From Myroides sp. 1354 (lineage in GTDB: Bacteria > Bacteroidota > Bacteroidia > Flavobacteriales > Flavobacteriaceae), in contig NZ_JACAGN010000011.1 of the NCBI RefSeq assembly GCF_030324495.1, positions 18,658 to 82,657 of the forward strand: a stretch of DNA of 64,000 nt, read 5' to 3'. Numbering within the stretch: position 1 is the first letter of the stretch; every line of letters begins with the position of its first letter. Shown piece by piece: positions 54,499-62,131 of this stretch. The notes beneath the pieces are model-generated. The model searched no databases and had not been told where the DNA came from. It worked only from the letters and a program-made list of their open reading frames with translations. The position numbers and the translations under genes were made by a program.

Positions 54499-56397
54499 TT
54501 AATACGGTTTCTCATCTCTGCCTTCGTAGTAGTTGATGAATGCGCGGTTAACCACGCGATTTCCACCTTTAGTAGGGTAGTCTCCCGTGAAGTACCAATC
54601 CCCTAAGTTTTTCGGACACGCTTTGTGTAAGTTGTCAATCGATTGGAAGACGATTTTGATTTCCGATTTGATTCCCTCTTCTGTTACCATTTGAGCGATT
54701 TTTGCTGAAATCTCTTCGTCTGTAAAAGGTGCATAAATCTCTTTCACGTAGTTGATTACCTCGTCGTCTTTCAAGCCTACTTGTGCTTTTGACTTTTGGT
54801 ATACCTCTTCCACAATGTGATACATATTGCGCTCTTTCAGCATCTCGATTACCGCTTGGAAAGCGATTAACCCTTCTAATTTAGCCATATCGATTCCGTA
54901 GCAATCCGGGTAACGCACTTGAGGCGCTGCAGAAACAACCACAATGCGCTTCGGATTCAAGCGATCCAACATGCGGATGATGCTTTTCTTCAAGGTTGTC
55001 CCACGTACAATACTGTCATCGATAATCACCAAGTTATCCGTTGGTTTAATCACACCATAAGTTACGTCGTATACGTGAGCAACTAAATCATCACGGCTAC
55101 TGTCATCTGTGATAAACGTACGCAATTTCGCATCTTTAATTGCAATCTTCTCTGTACGTAATTTTACCGATAGAATCTCTTGTAGTTTGGCTTCCGATAA
55201 AGCTTCTTTATTCTTCAAGATATCTGAAATCTTACGCTGATTTAAGAAATCTTGTGCCCCTTCAATCATTCCGAAAAAAGACGTCTCGGATGTATTGGGA
55301 ATATAAGAGAATACCGAATTATCTGTATCGTTTTCAATAATATCTAACACTTGTGGGAAGATTAACTTTCCTAAGTCTTTGCGCTCTTGGTAGATATCCG
55401 CATCATTTCCTCTTGAGAAATATACGCGTTCGAAAGAACACGCTTTCAATGGAAGTGGATCTAAGATTTGCTCAAAGTGTACACTTGCATCTTTCTTTAC
55501 GATGATGGCTTGCCCTGGTGTTAATTCTTTAATATCTTCAAAAGGTACATTCAACGCCGTTTGGATCACTGGGCGCTCACTTGCTACTACGACGATTTCG
55601 TCATTTTCGTAGTAAAATGCTGGTCGAATTCCCGCTGGATCTCTAAACACAAAGGCATCTCCGTGTCCTAACATCCCTGCCATTGTAAATCCACCGTCCC
55701 AGTTTTTAGAAGCTCTACGCAAGATACGAGCAATATCCAAACGCTCACCAATAATTGGAGAAGCTGTTTTTTTAGAAAATCCTTCTTGTTTTATTTTGTA
55801 ATATAAATCATCGATTTCATCATCTAAGAAATGACCGATTTTCTCCATTACCGTAATGGTATCCGACATTTCTTTAGGGTGTTGCCCCAAGCGCACTAAA
55901 TCGTCGAATAATTCTCTAACATTCGTTAGGTTAAAGTTTCCAGCAACAATTAAGTTGCGGTGCATCCAATTGTTTTGACGCAAAAATGGATGAACACTCT
56001 CGATGCTATTCTTTCCAAAAGTTCCATAACGCACATGCCCTAAAAACACTTCACCTAAATACGGAATGTGTTTTTTCTGTAGTTCAGCACTATCTGCATA
56101 TTCTGGATGTTCTTCCATTTCTGCATTGATGCGTCCGTTGATTTGAGCAAAAATATCTTGAATCGGTTGTGCTTTATTTGAACGCACACGACTAATATAG
56201 CGCTCGCCTGGTTCCATATCTAATTTGATACTTGCCAAACCAGCTCCATCTTGTCCTCTATTATGTTGTTTTTCTAGGAGTAAGTACATTTTTTGAATCG
56301 GGTAAAATGCACTCCCATATTTTTCTTTATAATAGGATAGAGGCTTTTTTAATCGTAAAAAAGCAATTCCACATTCGTGTTGTAGTGCGTCGCTCAT
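54499..56397 (-). CDS. Long PurF-like amidophosphoribosyltransferase
   Basis: A 632-residue glutamine-dependent PRPP amidotransferase-like protein. After eight residues comes HECGIAFLRL; C9 would become the catalytic N-terminal Cys if the leader is removed, as with the B. subtilis PurF propeptide. An Ntn-hydrolase domain follows, with NRGQDGAG and GHVRYGTFG. The phosphoribosyltransferase domain has VIIDDSIVRGTTLKKS. Two regions set it apart from normal ~500-residue PurF: an insert at about 385-425 and a C-terminal tail. Flavobacteria commonly carry this long form beside a normal purF, so it may not be the enzyme of the de novo pathway. Confidence 0.88.
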   Translation of the reverse strand: MSDALQHECGIAFLRLKKPLSYYKEKYGSAFYPIQKMYLLLEKQHNRGQDGAGLASIKLDMEPGERYISRVRSNKAQPIQDIFAQINGRINAEMEEHPEYADSAELQKKHIPYLGEVFLGHVRYGTFGKNSIESVHPFLRQNNWMHRNLIVAGNFNLTNVRELFDDLVRLGQHPKEMSDTITVMEKIGHFLDDEIDDLYYKIKQEGFSKKTASPIIGERLDIARILRRASKNWDGGFTMAGMLGHGDAFVFRDPAGIRPAFYYENDEIVVVASERPVIQTALNVPFEDIKELTPGQAIIVKKDASVHFEQILDPLPLKACSFERVYFSRGNDADIYQERKDLGKLIFPQVLDIIENDTDNSVFSYIPNTSETSFFGMIEGAQDFLNQRKISDILKNKEALSEAKLQEILSVKLRTEKIAIKDAKLRTFITDDSSRDDLVAHVYDVTYGVIKPTDNLVIIDDSIVRGTTLKKSIIRMLDRLNPKRIVVVSAAPQVRYPDCYGIDMAKLEGLIAFQAVIEMLKERNMYHIVEEVYQKSKAQVGLKDDEVINYVKEIYAPFTDEEISAKIAQMVTEEGIKSEIKIVFQSIDNLHKACPKNLGDWYFTGDYPTKGGNRVVNRAFINYYEGRDEKPY

Positions 56398-56423
56398 AGT
56401 TCGTTGTGTTGTGTGTTATCATT

Positions 56424-56447
56424 AAAAAAAGCCCCACGACGAGGCTT
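56424..56447 (-). terminator. Probable terminator after the PfkB kinase gene
   Basis: On the minus strand AAGCC / GGCTT with an 8-nt loop is followed by seven T residues, 15 bp past the kinase stop. The stem is short. Confidence 0.55.
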
Positions 56448-56461
56448 AATATGTTGCATGT

Positions 56462-57388
56462 TTATTTGAGTTCAATGTCGAACTGTGTTAACATTTTAAA
56501 TTGCATTAATCTTTTTTTCATTTCGGCTTCTTCGAGCTGTTCCATGCGCTGTGTTCCGAATTCTTCTACACAGAAGGAAGCTAAATTAGAGCCAAAAATA
56601 ATGGCGTTCTTCATACATTGAAAGGATATACTTCCTCTTTCTGTTAAATATCCTGCGAATCCCCCTGCAAAAGTATCCCCTGCTCCTGTTGGATCGAATA
56701 CTTCTTTTAGTGGTAGTGCAGGTGCAAAGAAAACATCTTTCCCTGAAAACAACAAGGCTCCGTGTTCTCCTTTTTTAATTACCACGTATTGAGGACCCAT
56801 CTCGTGAATCACCTCTGCTGCTTTTACCAGCGAATACTCCCCAGATAATTGGCGTGCCTCTTCGTCGTTAATGGTAATCACATCGACTTGCGTCAAAACT
56901 GATTTCAGCTCGTCTAATGCGCAATTCATCCAAAAATTCATGGTATCTAACACCACTAATTTCGGTTTTTGTTCCAATTGATTTAATACGGATTGCTGAA
57001 TGGCAGGATGCAAATTCCCCAACATCACAACATCGGCATTTTTAAAATCAGCAGGAACCACAGGGTTGAAATCTTCCAATACATTTAATTGTGTATCTAA
57101 TGTATCTCTTGCGTTCAAGTCGTTGTGGTATCTACCACTCCAAAAGAAGGTTTTACCGCCTGGAACTACTTCAATACCTGTTGTATTGATATTTTTACTT
57201 TCTAGTAATTCAATATATTCTTTCGGAAAGTCATCCCCTACTACAGAAACTATTGCTGATTCAACTTCAAAATGAGAAGCAGACAGTCCTATATATGTAG
57301 CAGCACCTCCTAATACTTTGTCCGTTTTCCCGAATGGTGTTTCTATGGTGTCAAACGCCACTGTTCCGACGATCAATAACTTGTTCAT
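56462..57388 (-). CDS. PfkB-family sugar/nucleoside kinase
   Basis: A 308-residue ribokinase-like kinase. The N-terminal region has VLGGAATYIGLSASHF, the anion-hole signature is EVFDPTGAGDTFAGGFAGYL (D in GAGD is the catalytic base), and the nucleotide region is YVVIKKGEHGALLF. The phosphate acceptor (sugar or nucleoside) cannot be given. Its position next to a PurF-like gene makes a nucleoside substrate worth testing. The ATG at 57388 is clear. A 460-bp gap without genes lies upstream. Confidence 0.9.
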   Translation of the reverse strand: MNKLLIVGTVAFDTIETPFGKTDKVLGGAATYIGLSASHFEVESAIVSVVGDDFPKEYIELLESKNINTTGIEVVPGGKTFFWSGRYHNDLNARDTLDTQLNVLEDFNPVVPADFKNADVVMLGNLHPAIQQSVLNQLEQKPKLVVLDTMNFWMNCALDELKSVLTQVDVITINDEEARQLSGEYSLVKAAEVIHEMGPQYVVIKKGEHGALLFSGKDVFFAPALPLKEVFDPTGAGDTFAGGFAGYLTERGSISFQCMKNAIIFGSNLASFCVEEFGTQRMEQLEEAEMKKRLMQFKMLTQFDIELK

Positions 57389-57792
57389 ATTTTTGGAAAA
57401 GAAATAAGATGCAAATATATATCATTCCTGATTTTAGAACAAAAATTAATCCCTTTTATTCTAAAATTAACTTACAGTCAACGCCTTACCCCTCCCTATC
57501 TTTCTTTTTCTCCCCTTTATCTATCCGATGAAATCCCCTTACTTTCTCTTTTACTTTGTTCTAAACAAGACAAATACACCGAATTAAAGATACCGTCTGG
57601 ATGCAGATGGGTTGTAGTTTAGTTACAGTTTCCAATCAGCTCCCTCAAGCTTATTGGGACATTCCTTCGACTACCCTTCGTCAAAACCCTTAATTTACGA
57701 GGAAAAGTCCTAGGAAAGTCGAGCATGCCTCCAAGATAATCATCATCTCCCCTTAACTAACCCTTTTCAATTCATTCCTTATACAATAACAA
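57389..57792. other. Intergenic region without a recognised gene
   Basis: I see no convincing open frame, tRNA or known RNA here. The stretch 57480-57560 is pyrimidine-rich on the plus strand. The part 57580-57740 is of more balanced composition than a typical spacer, so it may be the remnant of a gene or element. Confidence 0.5.
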
Positions 57793-57826
57793 AAAAGAGG
57801 TTCAACTTAATTGTTGAACCTCTTCT
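57793..57826 (-). terminator. Terminator after rnhA
   Basis: AAGAGGTTCAAC / GTTGAACCTCTT with a 6-nt loop and TTTTTT on the minus strand. Confidence 0.87.
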
Positions 57827-57847
57827 ATATGGGGTTATTCTTCTTTT

Positions 57848-58324
57848 TTATTCTCGATTTTGCTCGTAGTATTCATCAATCAATAGATCTTTTTGCTTTC
57901 CAGCTTGAACGGCTAAAGTATCACAGCGCTCATTCATGGGATGATTATTATGTCCTTTTACCCATTGAAAGGACACTTGATGACGTCTATAGATGCGTAA
58001 AAATCGCATCCATAGGTCTGGATTTTTCTTGTCTTTGAAATTTTTCTTCTCCCAACCGAACACCCATCCTTTGGTTACGGCATCTACTACATATTTAGAA
58101 TCCGAAACGACCAATACACGTGTTTGAGGATTTTTCAGTTTTTCTAACCCGACAATCACGGCCAATAATTCCATGCGGTTATTCGTCGTTAATCGATACC
58201 CTTGTGCAAATTCCTTAAATACCTGATGACCGGCCCATTCTAACACCAGACCATAACCACCAGGTCCAGGATTTCCTTGTGCAGATCCATCGGTATATAA
58301 AATAACTTGAAAAGATTGACTCAT
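57848..58324 (-). CDS. rnhA: Ribonuclease HI
   Basis: A 158-residue enzyme that cuts the RNA strand of RNA-DNA hybrids. The four catalytic acids are D12 (YTDGSAQGNPGPGGYG), E52 (NNRMELLA), D75 (VVSDSKYV) and D135 (NERCDTLA), with H125 in VKGHNNH. Length and order match E. coli RNase HI; no N-terminal hybrid-binding domain. It starts 3 bp after purN, so the two share a transcript. Confidence 0.97.
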   Translation of the reverse strand: MSQSFQVILYTDGSAQGNPGPGGYGLVLEWAGHQVFKEFAQGYRLTTNNRMELLAVIVGLEKLKNPQTRVLVVSDSKYVVDAVTKGWVFGWEKKNFKDKKNPDLWMRFLRIYRRHQVSFQWVKGHNNHPMNERCDTLAVQAGKQKDLLIDEYYEQNRE

Positions 58325-58327
58325 GGA

Positions 58328-58894
58328 TTATTTTTTAGCTAGCAACTGTTCAATGACAATTGGAAAGTGTTTATATTCTAATGCTTGTACTGCTTTGGCG
58401 ATATCTTCAGCGGTATAATGTGATTCTACAGCCGTTGTTGCTTGTAAAATAATAGCGCCTTCATCGTAATTTTCGTTGACGAAGTGAATCGTAATTCCCG
58501 TTTCTGCTTCTTTATTTGCCAAAACGGCTTCGTGAACAAAGTGCCCATACATTCCTTTACCTCCATATTTAGGTAATAAAGCAGGGTGAATGTTAATTAC
58601 TTGATTGTGGTATCTTTTTACCAAATCTTCAGGAAATTTCCACAAGAAGCCAGCTAAAACGATTAAATCCGGTTGGAATTCTGCTAGTTTTTCTGCTAAC
58701 TCGCCGTTATTCAGCATATTTTTATCAAAAATATAAACCGGAACATTTCTTTTTTCAGCTTTTTCTATTACTTTAGCATGAGGGTTATTGACCAAAACTA
58801 GGTATTGGTTGACAATTGAATTATTTTCAAAGTAATTGATAATATTCTCTACGTTAGTCCCTGAACCAGAAGCGAATAGCGCTATTTTTCTCAT
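58328..58894 (-). CDS. purN: Phosphoribosylglycinamide formyltransferase
   Basis: A 188-residue enzyme using 10-formyltetrahydrofolate to formylate GAR in purine synthesis. The GAR-binding loop is FASGSGTNVENI (about 7-18). The catalytic Asn-His is in VINIHPALLPKYGGKGMYG, and the Asp in NENYDEGAIILQ. It starts at the ATG at 58894, and rnhA follows after 3 bp. acpP is divergent. Confidence 0.96.
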   Translation of the reverse strand: MRKIALFASGSGTNVENIINYFENNSIVNQYLVLVNNPHAKVIEKAEKRNVPVYIFDKNMLNNGELAEKLAEFQPDLIVLAGFLWKFPEDLVKRYHNQVINIHPALLPKYGGKGMYGHFVHEAVLANKEAETGITIHFVNENYDEGAIILQATTAVESHYTAEDIAKAVQALEYKHFPIVIEQLLAKK

Positions 58895-59052
58895 GATATA
58901 AGCAGTATTTAAGTTTTTAAAACACTTTATTTAAGTACAAAAAAAAGAATAATTACTGACAATAAACAGAAAAATAGTATTAAGTATTAATTATTTTTAT
59001 AATTTCGCACTGACAATTAACATGTATAATCAGGATATAAAATAAAGTTTTT

Positions 59053-59060
59053 TATTTTTG
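59053..59060 (+). promoter_or_regulatory. Predicted acpP promoter -7 element
   Basis: TATTTTTG, 32 bp before the acpP ATG. Confidence 0.55.
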
Positions 59061-59092
59061 CCCTAGGAAATTAAATTTTAAAATTAAAGATT

Positions 59093-59329
59093 ATGTCAGA
59101 CATTGCATCAAGAGTAAAAGCGATTATCGTTGACAAATTAGGAGTTGACGAGAACGAAGTTGTAGCAGAAGCAAGCTTCACTAATGATTTAGGAGCTGAT
59201 TCACTAGACACTGTTGAGCTTATCATGGAGTTCGAAAAAGAATTCGATATTCAAATTCCAGATGATCAAGCTGAAAACATCGCTACAGTTGGTCAAGCTA
59301 TCTCTTACATCGAAGAAGCTAAGAAGTAA
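59093..59329 (+). CDS. acpP: Acyl carrier protein
   Basis: A 78-residue acidic protein that carries the growing fatty acyl chain on 4'-phosphopantetheine. The attachment serine is S37 in [13 protein letters not shown]. Length and sequence are those of primary-metabolism ACP. It is followed by a strong terminator and then by fabF, but a second hairpin before fabF suggests the two are not simply one transcript. Confidence 0.97.
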   Translation: MSDIASRVKAIIVDKLGVDENEVVAEASFTNDLGADSLDTVELIMEFEKEFDIQIPDDQAENIATVGQAISYIEEAKK

Positions 59330-59332
59330 TAA

Positions 59333-59378
59333 CTAATAACCCACGTGTTGTTAACAACACGTGGGCGTTATTATTTTT
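59333..59378 (+). terminator. Terminator after acpP
   Basis: A perfect palindrome CCCACGTGTTG / CAACACGTGGG, with flanking AATAA / TTATT pairing and a T run, starts right after the stop. High ACP expression with read-through to fabF is possible. Confidence 0.85.
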
Positions 59379-59456
59379 TGACATACCTACTTATTTTTTA
59401 GAATAGAAAAAGGACAGATTTACTGGTATAGTAATCTGATAAACAAATATAAAGCG

Positions 59457-59499
59457 ACCCAATGTTTCCTTTTACAAAAGTGAAAAATTGGGTTTTTTT
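59457..59499 (+). terminator. Second hairpin, in the fabF leader
   Basis: ACCCAAT (59457-59463) pairs with ATTGGGT (59487-59493), and an inner stem CTTTT / AAAAG lies between. Seven T residues follow, only 27 bp before the fabF ATG. It looks like a terminator or attenuator of whatever enters from upstream. Confidence 0.65.
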
Positions 59500-59526
59500 A
59501 ACTTATTAAACCATAATATTTACTTT

Positions 59527-60780
59527 ATGAAATTAAGGCGAGTTGTTGTAACAGGTTTAGGTGCTCTTACTCCCATTGGGAATAACATCCAAGAGTATTG
59601 GAACGGTCTTATTAATGGCGTAAGTGGAGCAGCTCCGATTACACATTTTGATGCTACCAATTTCAAAACCCAATTTGCGTGCGAAGTAAAGAATTTCAAT
59701 GTAGAGGATTTTATCGATCGCAAAGAAGCACGTAAAATGGATCGCTACGCTCAATTAGCCATGGTTAGTGCTGATGAGGCAGTTGTAGATTCTAAATTAG
59801 ACTTAGAGAACATAGATAAAGATAGAGCTGGAGTTATTTGGGGTTCTGGTATCGGTGGATTAGAAACATTCCAAAACGAGGTTACTGATTTCGTAAATGG
59901 AAATGGAACACCGAGATTCAATCCTTTCTTTATTCCAAAAATGATTGCAGATATTGCAGGGGGACATATTTCAATTAAATATGGCTTAAGAGGGCCAAAC
60001 TTTACGACGGTATCGGCTTGTGCTTCTTCTACCAATGCAATTATTGACGCATTCAACTACATTCGTTTAGGCATGGCAGACATCATGGTGACAGGAGGTT
60101 CTGAAGCAGCTGTAACGATTGCAGGTGTAGGTGGTTTCAACGCAATGCATGCTTTATCGACAAGAAATGACAGTCCAGAAACAGCTTCTAGACCGATGGA
60201 CAAAGACCGCGATGGTTTTGTTTTAGGGGAAGGTGCTGGAGCATTAGTACTAGAAGAATACGAACACGCAGTTGCACGTGGAGCTAAAATCTACTGTGAA
60301 ATTGGCGGTGGAGGAATGTCTGCTGATGCACATCACTTAACTGCACCACATCCTGAAGGATTAGGAGCAACAAACGTGATGAAAAACTGTTTGAGAGATG
60401 CAGGTCTAGAGCCAAAAGATGTAGATGTAGTAAACTTACACGGAACATCAACTCCTCTAGGAGATATCGCAGAATCAAAAGCAATTTTAAATGTTTTTGG
60501 TGACCATGCGTATTCAATGAACTTAAACTCTACCAAATCCATGACAGGTCACCTTTTGGGAGCTGCAGGAGTGATAGAGGCAATCTCAGTAATTCTATCT
60601 ATCGAGCACGGAATTGTACCTCCAACGATTAATCACTTTACAGATGATGATCAAATCGATGCTAAATTAAACTTTACCTTCAACAAAGCTCAAAAAAGAG
60701 ACGTAAAAGTAGGTATGAGTAACACCTTTGGTTTCGGAGGACACAACGCTTGTGTACTAGTAAAAAAATTAGATATTTAA
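59527..60780 (+). CDS. fabF: Beta-ketoacyl-ACP synthase II
   Basis: A 417-residue condensing enzyme of fatty-acid elongation. The catalytic triad Cys-His-His is in VSACASSTNAI, NLHGTSTPLGD and MTGHLLGAAG. The N-terminal RRVVVTGLGALTPIG and C-terminal SNTFGFGGHNACVL are standard for FabF. The ATG at 59527 is used; thirteen in-frame upstream codons lie over the leader hairpin. It is followed after 13 bp by rnc. Confidence 0.97.
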   Translation: MKLRRVVVTGLGALTPIGNNIQEYWNGLINGVSGAAPITHFDATNFKTQFACEVKNFNVEDFIDRKEARKMDRYAQLAMVSADEAVVDSKLDLENIDKDRAGVIWGSGIGGLETFQNEVTDFVNGNGTPRFNPFFIPKMIADIAGGHISIKYGLRGPNFTTVSACASSTNAIIDAFNYIRLGMADIMVTGGSEAAVTIAGVGGFNAMHALSTRNDSPETASRPMDKDRDGFVLGEGAGALVLEEYEHAVARGAKIYCEIGGGGMSADAHHLTAPHPEGLGATNVMKNCLRDAGLEPKDVDVVNLHGTSTPLGDIAESKAILNVFGDHAYSMNLNSTKSMTGHLLGAAGVIEAISVILSIEHGIVPPTINHFTDDDQIDAKLNFTFNKAQKRDVKVGMSNTFGFGGHNACVLVKKLDI

Positions 60781-60793
60781 GCACGACAACGTA

Positions 60794-61540
60794 ATGTTGA
60801 GTAACGTATTAAATAAAATATTTAAAAATTCCCGTTCAAGTCAAAAGGACGGGAATTTTTGTCGTAAGATATCCCAAATCACAACGGCTAAACCGTTGGA
60901 TATTTCCTACTATAAATTAGCGTTCACGCATCGTTCCATGAATATCCTTGACAATCAAGGGAATCCAATTAATTATGAACGATTAGAGTTTTTAGGTGAT
61001 GCTATGCTCAACGCGGTTATCGCCTCGCATTTGTATTTGGAAGTTCCCAGTGGGGATGAAGGTTATTTGACGAAAATGCGCTCAAAAATTGTAAGTAGAG
61101 AAAACCTAAACTCTATTGGCAAAAGCCTAGGACTGATTCACATCGTTGAAAGCAAAATGGGCAACCAACAGTTTGGAGAAAATATTCACGGCAATATCTT
61201 AGAAGCGCTCATTGGAGCCATCTACTTGGATCAAGGGTATCCCGCTTGTGAGAAGTTTATCCATCAACGCCTAATCTCTACCATCAAAGATATTCAGGTC
61301 TTGGAAACGAAAATCACCAGTTACAAGAGCTTATTAATTGAATGGTGTCAAAAAACAAAACACACCTTCAAATTTGATGCTTATGAGGAGTCTTCTAATG
61401 AAGATGTGAAATATTTCGGAGTTAAACTATTTATTGACAACAAGTTAATATCAAAAGGGAGAGCCACTTCCAAGAAGAAAGCAGAAGAAAAAGCTTCGCA
61501 ACGTGCTTATTTTGCCTTGCAAGAAAAAATAAATCATTAA
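60794..61540 (+). CDS. rnc: Ribonuclease III
   Basis: A 248-residue endonuclease for double-stranded RNA, acting in rRNA and mRNA processing. The catalytic domain has LAFTHRSMN, the signature NYERLEFLGDAML (about 57-69) and GNILEALIGAIYLDQGY. A double-stranded-RNA-binding domain occupies about 175-245, ending STSKKKAEEKASQ-like wording (GRATSKKKAEEKASQRAY). The first ~35 codons contain a perfect 12-bp inverted repeat, reported separately. The order acpP-fabF-rnc is usual in Bacteroidota. Confidence 0.96.
   Translation: MLSNVLNKIFKNSRSSQKDGNFCRKISQITTAKPLDISYYKLAFTHRSMNILDNQGNPINYERLEFLGDAMLNAVIASHLYLEVPSGDEGYLTKMRSKIVSRENLNSIGKSLGLIHIVESKMGNQQFGENIHGNILEALIGAIYLDQGYPACEKFIHQRLISTIKDIQVLETKITSYKSLLIEWCQKTKHTFKFDAYEESSNEDVKYFGVKLFIDNKLISKGRATSKKKAEEKASQRAYFALQEKINH
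60824..60860 (+). promoter_or_regulatory. Hairpin within the start of rnc
   Basis: AAAAATTCCCGT and ACGGGAATTTTT form perfect 12-bp arms with a 13-nt loop, beginning 30 bp after the rnc ATG. An outer pair, ACGACAA (60783-60789) and TTGTCGT (60859-60865), could enclose the start codon. It could act as a terminator of fabF, an attenuator, or an RNase III target. Confidence 0.6.
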
Positions 61541-61612
61541 ATTAGGTAATCAATTAACATTTACTTAATCTTTCTTCTAAATGGCTACATATTATTTGAA
61601 TTATAAAAGTTG

Positions 61613-61620
61613 TATCTTTG
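61613..61620 (+). promoter_or_regulatory. Predicted promoter -7 element for the IPExxxVDY-pyk pair
   Basis: TATCTTTG in the context GTATCTTTGTATC lies 18 bp before the ATG at 61639. An alternative TTG start would fall within this box. Confidence 0.6.
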
Positions 61621-61638
61621 TATCTAACGAATAAACAA

Positions 61639-62127
61639 ATGGGACCAGTAGTTCTAAGATTAGAAGATTTTGAAGCTGAAAACTATAGTCTGATAGCGAT
61701 TCACTCTTCGCGCAAGGAGGATTTTAAAGTTACCTATCTTATTAATACGATTCTCGGCCTTTATTTAGAACGTACAACATATGATGTTGAAGTAGAGACA
61801 GATCAAGGCTTAGCTTCCTTTTCTTTATTTGAATACGACGATCCAGATTACCATGTACTGTGGAAATTAGTTTCAAATAAAGCTTTTATACTTCCTGAGT
61901 CACAAATGGCATCCCCCCTCTTTCAATATGTTGTTTCAACCATTAGTAAACAAGGATATCTTTTACCAGAATACAAAACGGTAGATTACTTTCTAAAAGT
62001 TGAAAATACAGATGAACAGTTTGAAATTGGCACAGTCATTGAAAAGTTAAAATCAATAAAAGTAATTTCTACCGCATACGAAATCCGAGTAGAAGCGATT
62101 AAATCGAAAAACAACCTAATTTTTTAA
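61639..62127 (+). CDS. IPExxxVDY family protein
   Basis: A 162-residue protein of a Bacteroidota family named after its motif, here LPEYKTVDYFLKV (about 123-135). No signal or membrane segment. The rest is a mix of beta and helical segments such as LLPE- and VLWKLVSNK. The function is unknown. The gene ends 4 bp before pyk in the same direction, so it is co-transcribed with pyruvate kinase. That raises the question of a link to central metabolism, but this is inference. The ATG at 61639 is chosen because the -7 box overlaps the earlier TTG. Confidence 0.9.
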   Translation: MGPVVLRLEDFEAENYSLIAIHSSRKEDFKVTYLINTILGLYLERTTYDVEVETDQGLASFSLFEYDDPDYHVLWKLVSNKAFILPESQMASPLFQYVVSTISKQGYLLPEYKTVDYFLKVENTDEQFEIGTVIEKLKSIKVISTAYEIRVEAIKSKNNLIF

Positions 62128-62131
62128 AAAT

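Noticed and set aside
57680..57740. RNase P RNA, because of a GAGGAAAAGTCC-like string
   Set aside because: Only this short match to the conserved 5' region is present. The helices and the other conserved blocks expected over about 350 nt are absent.
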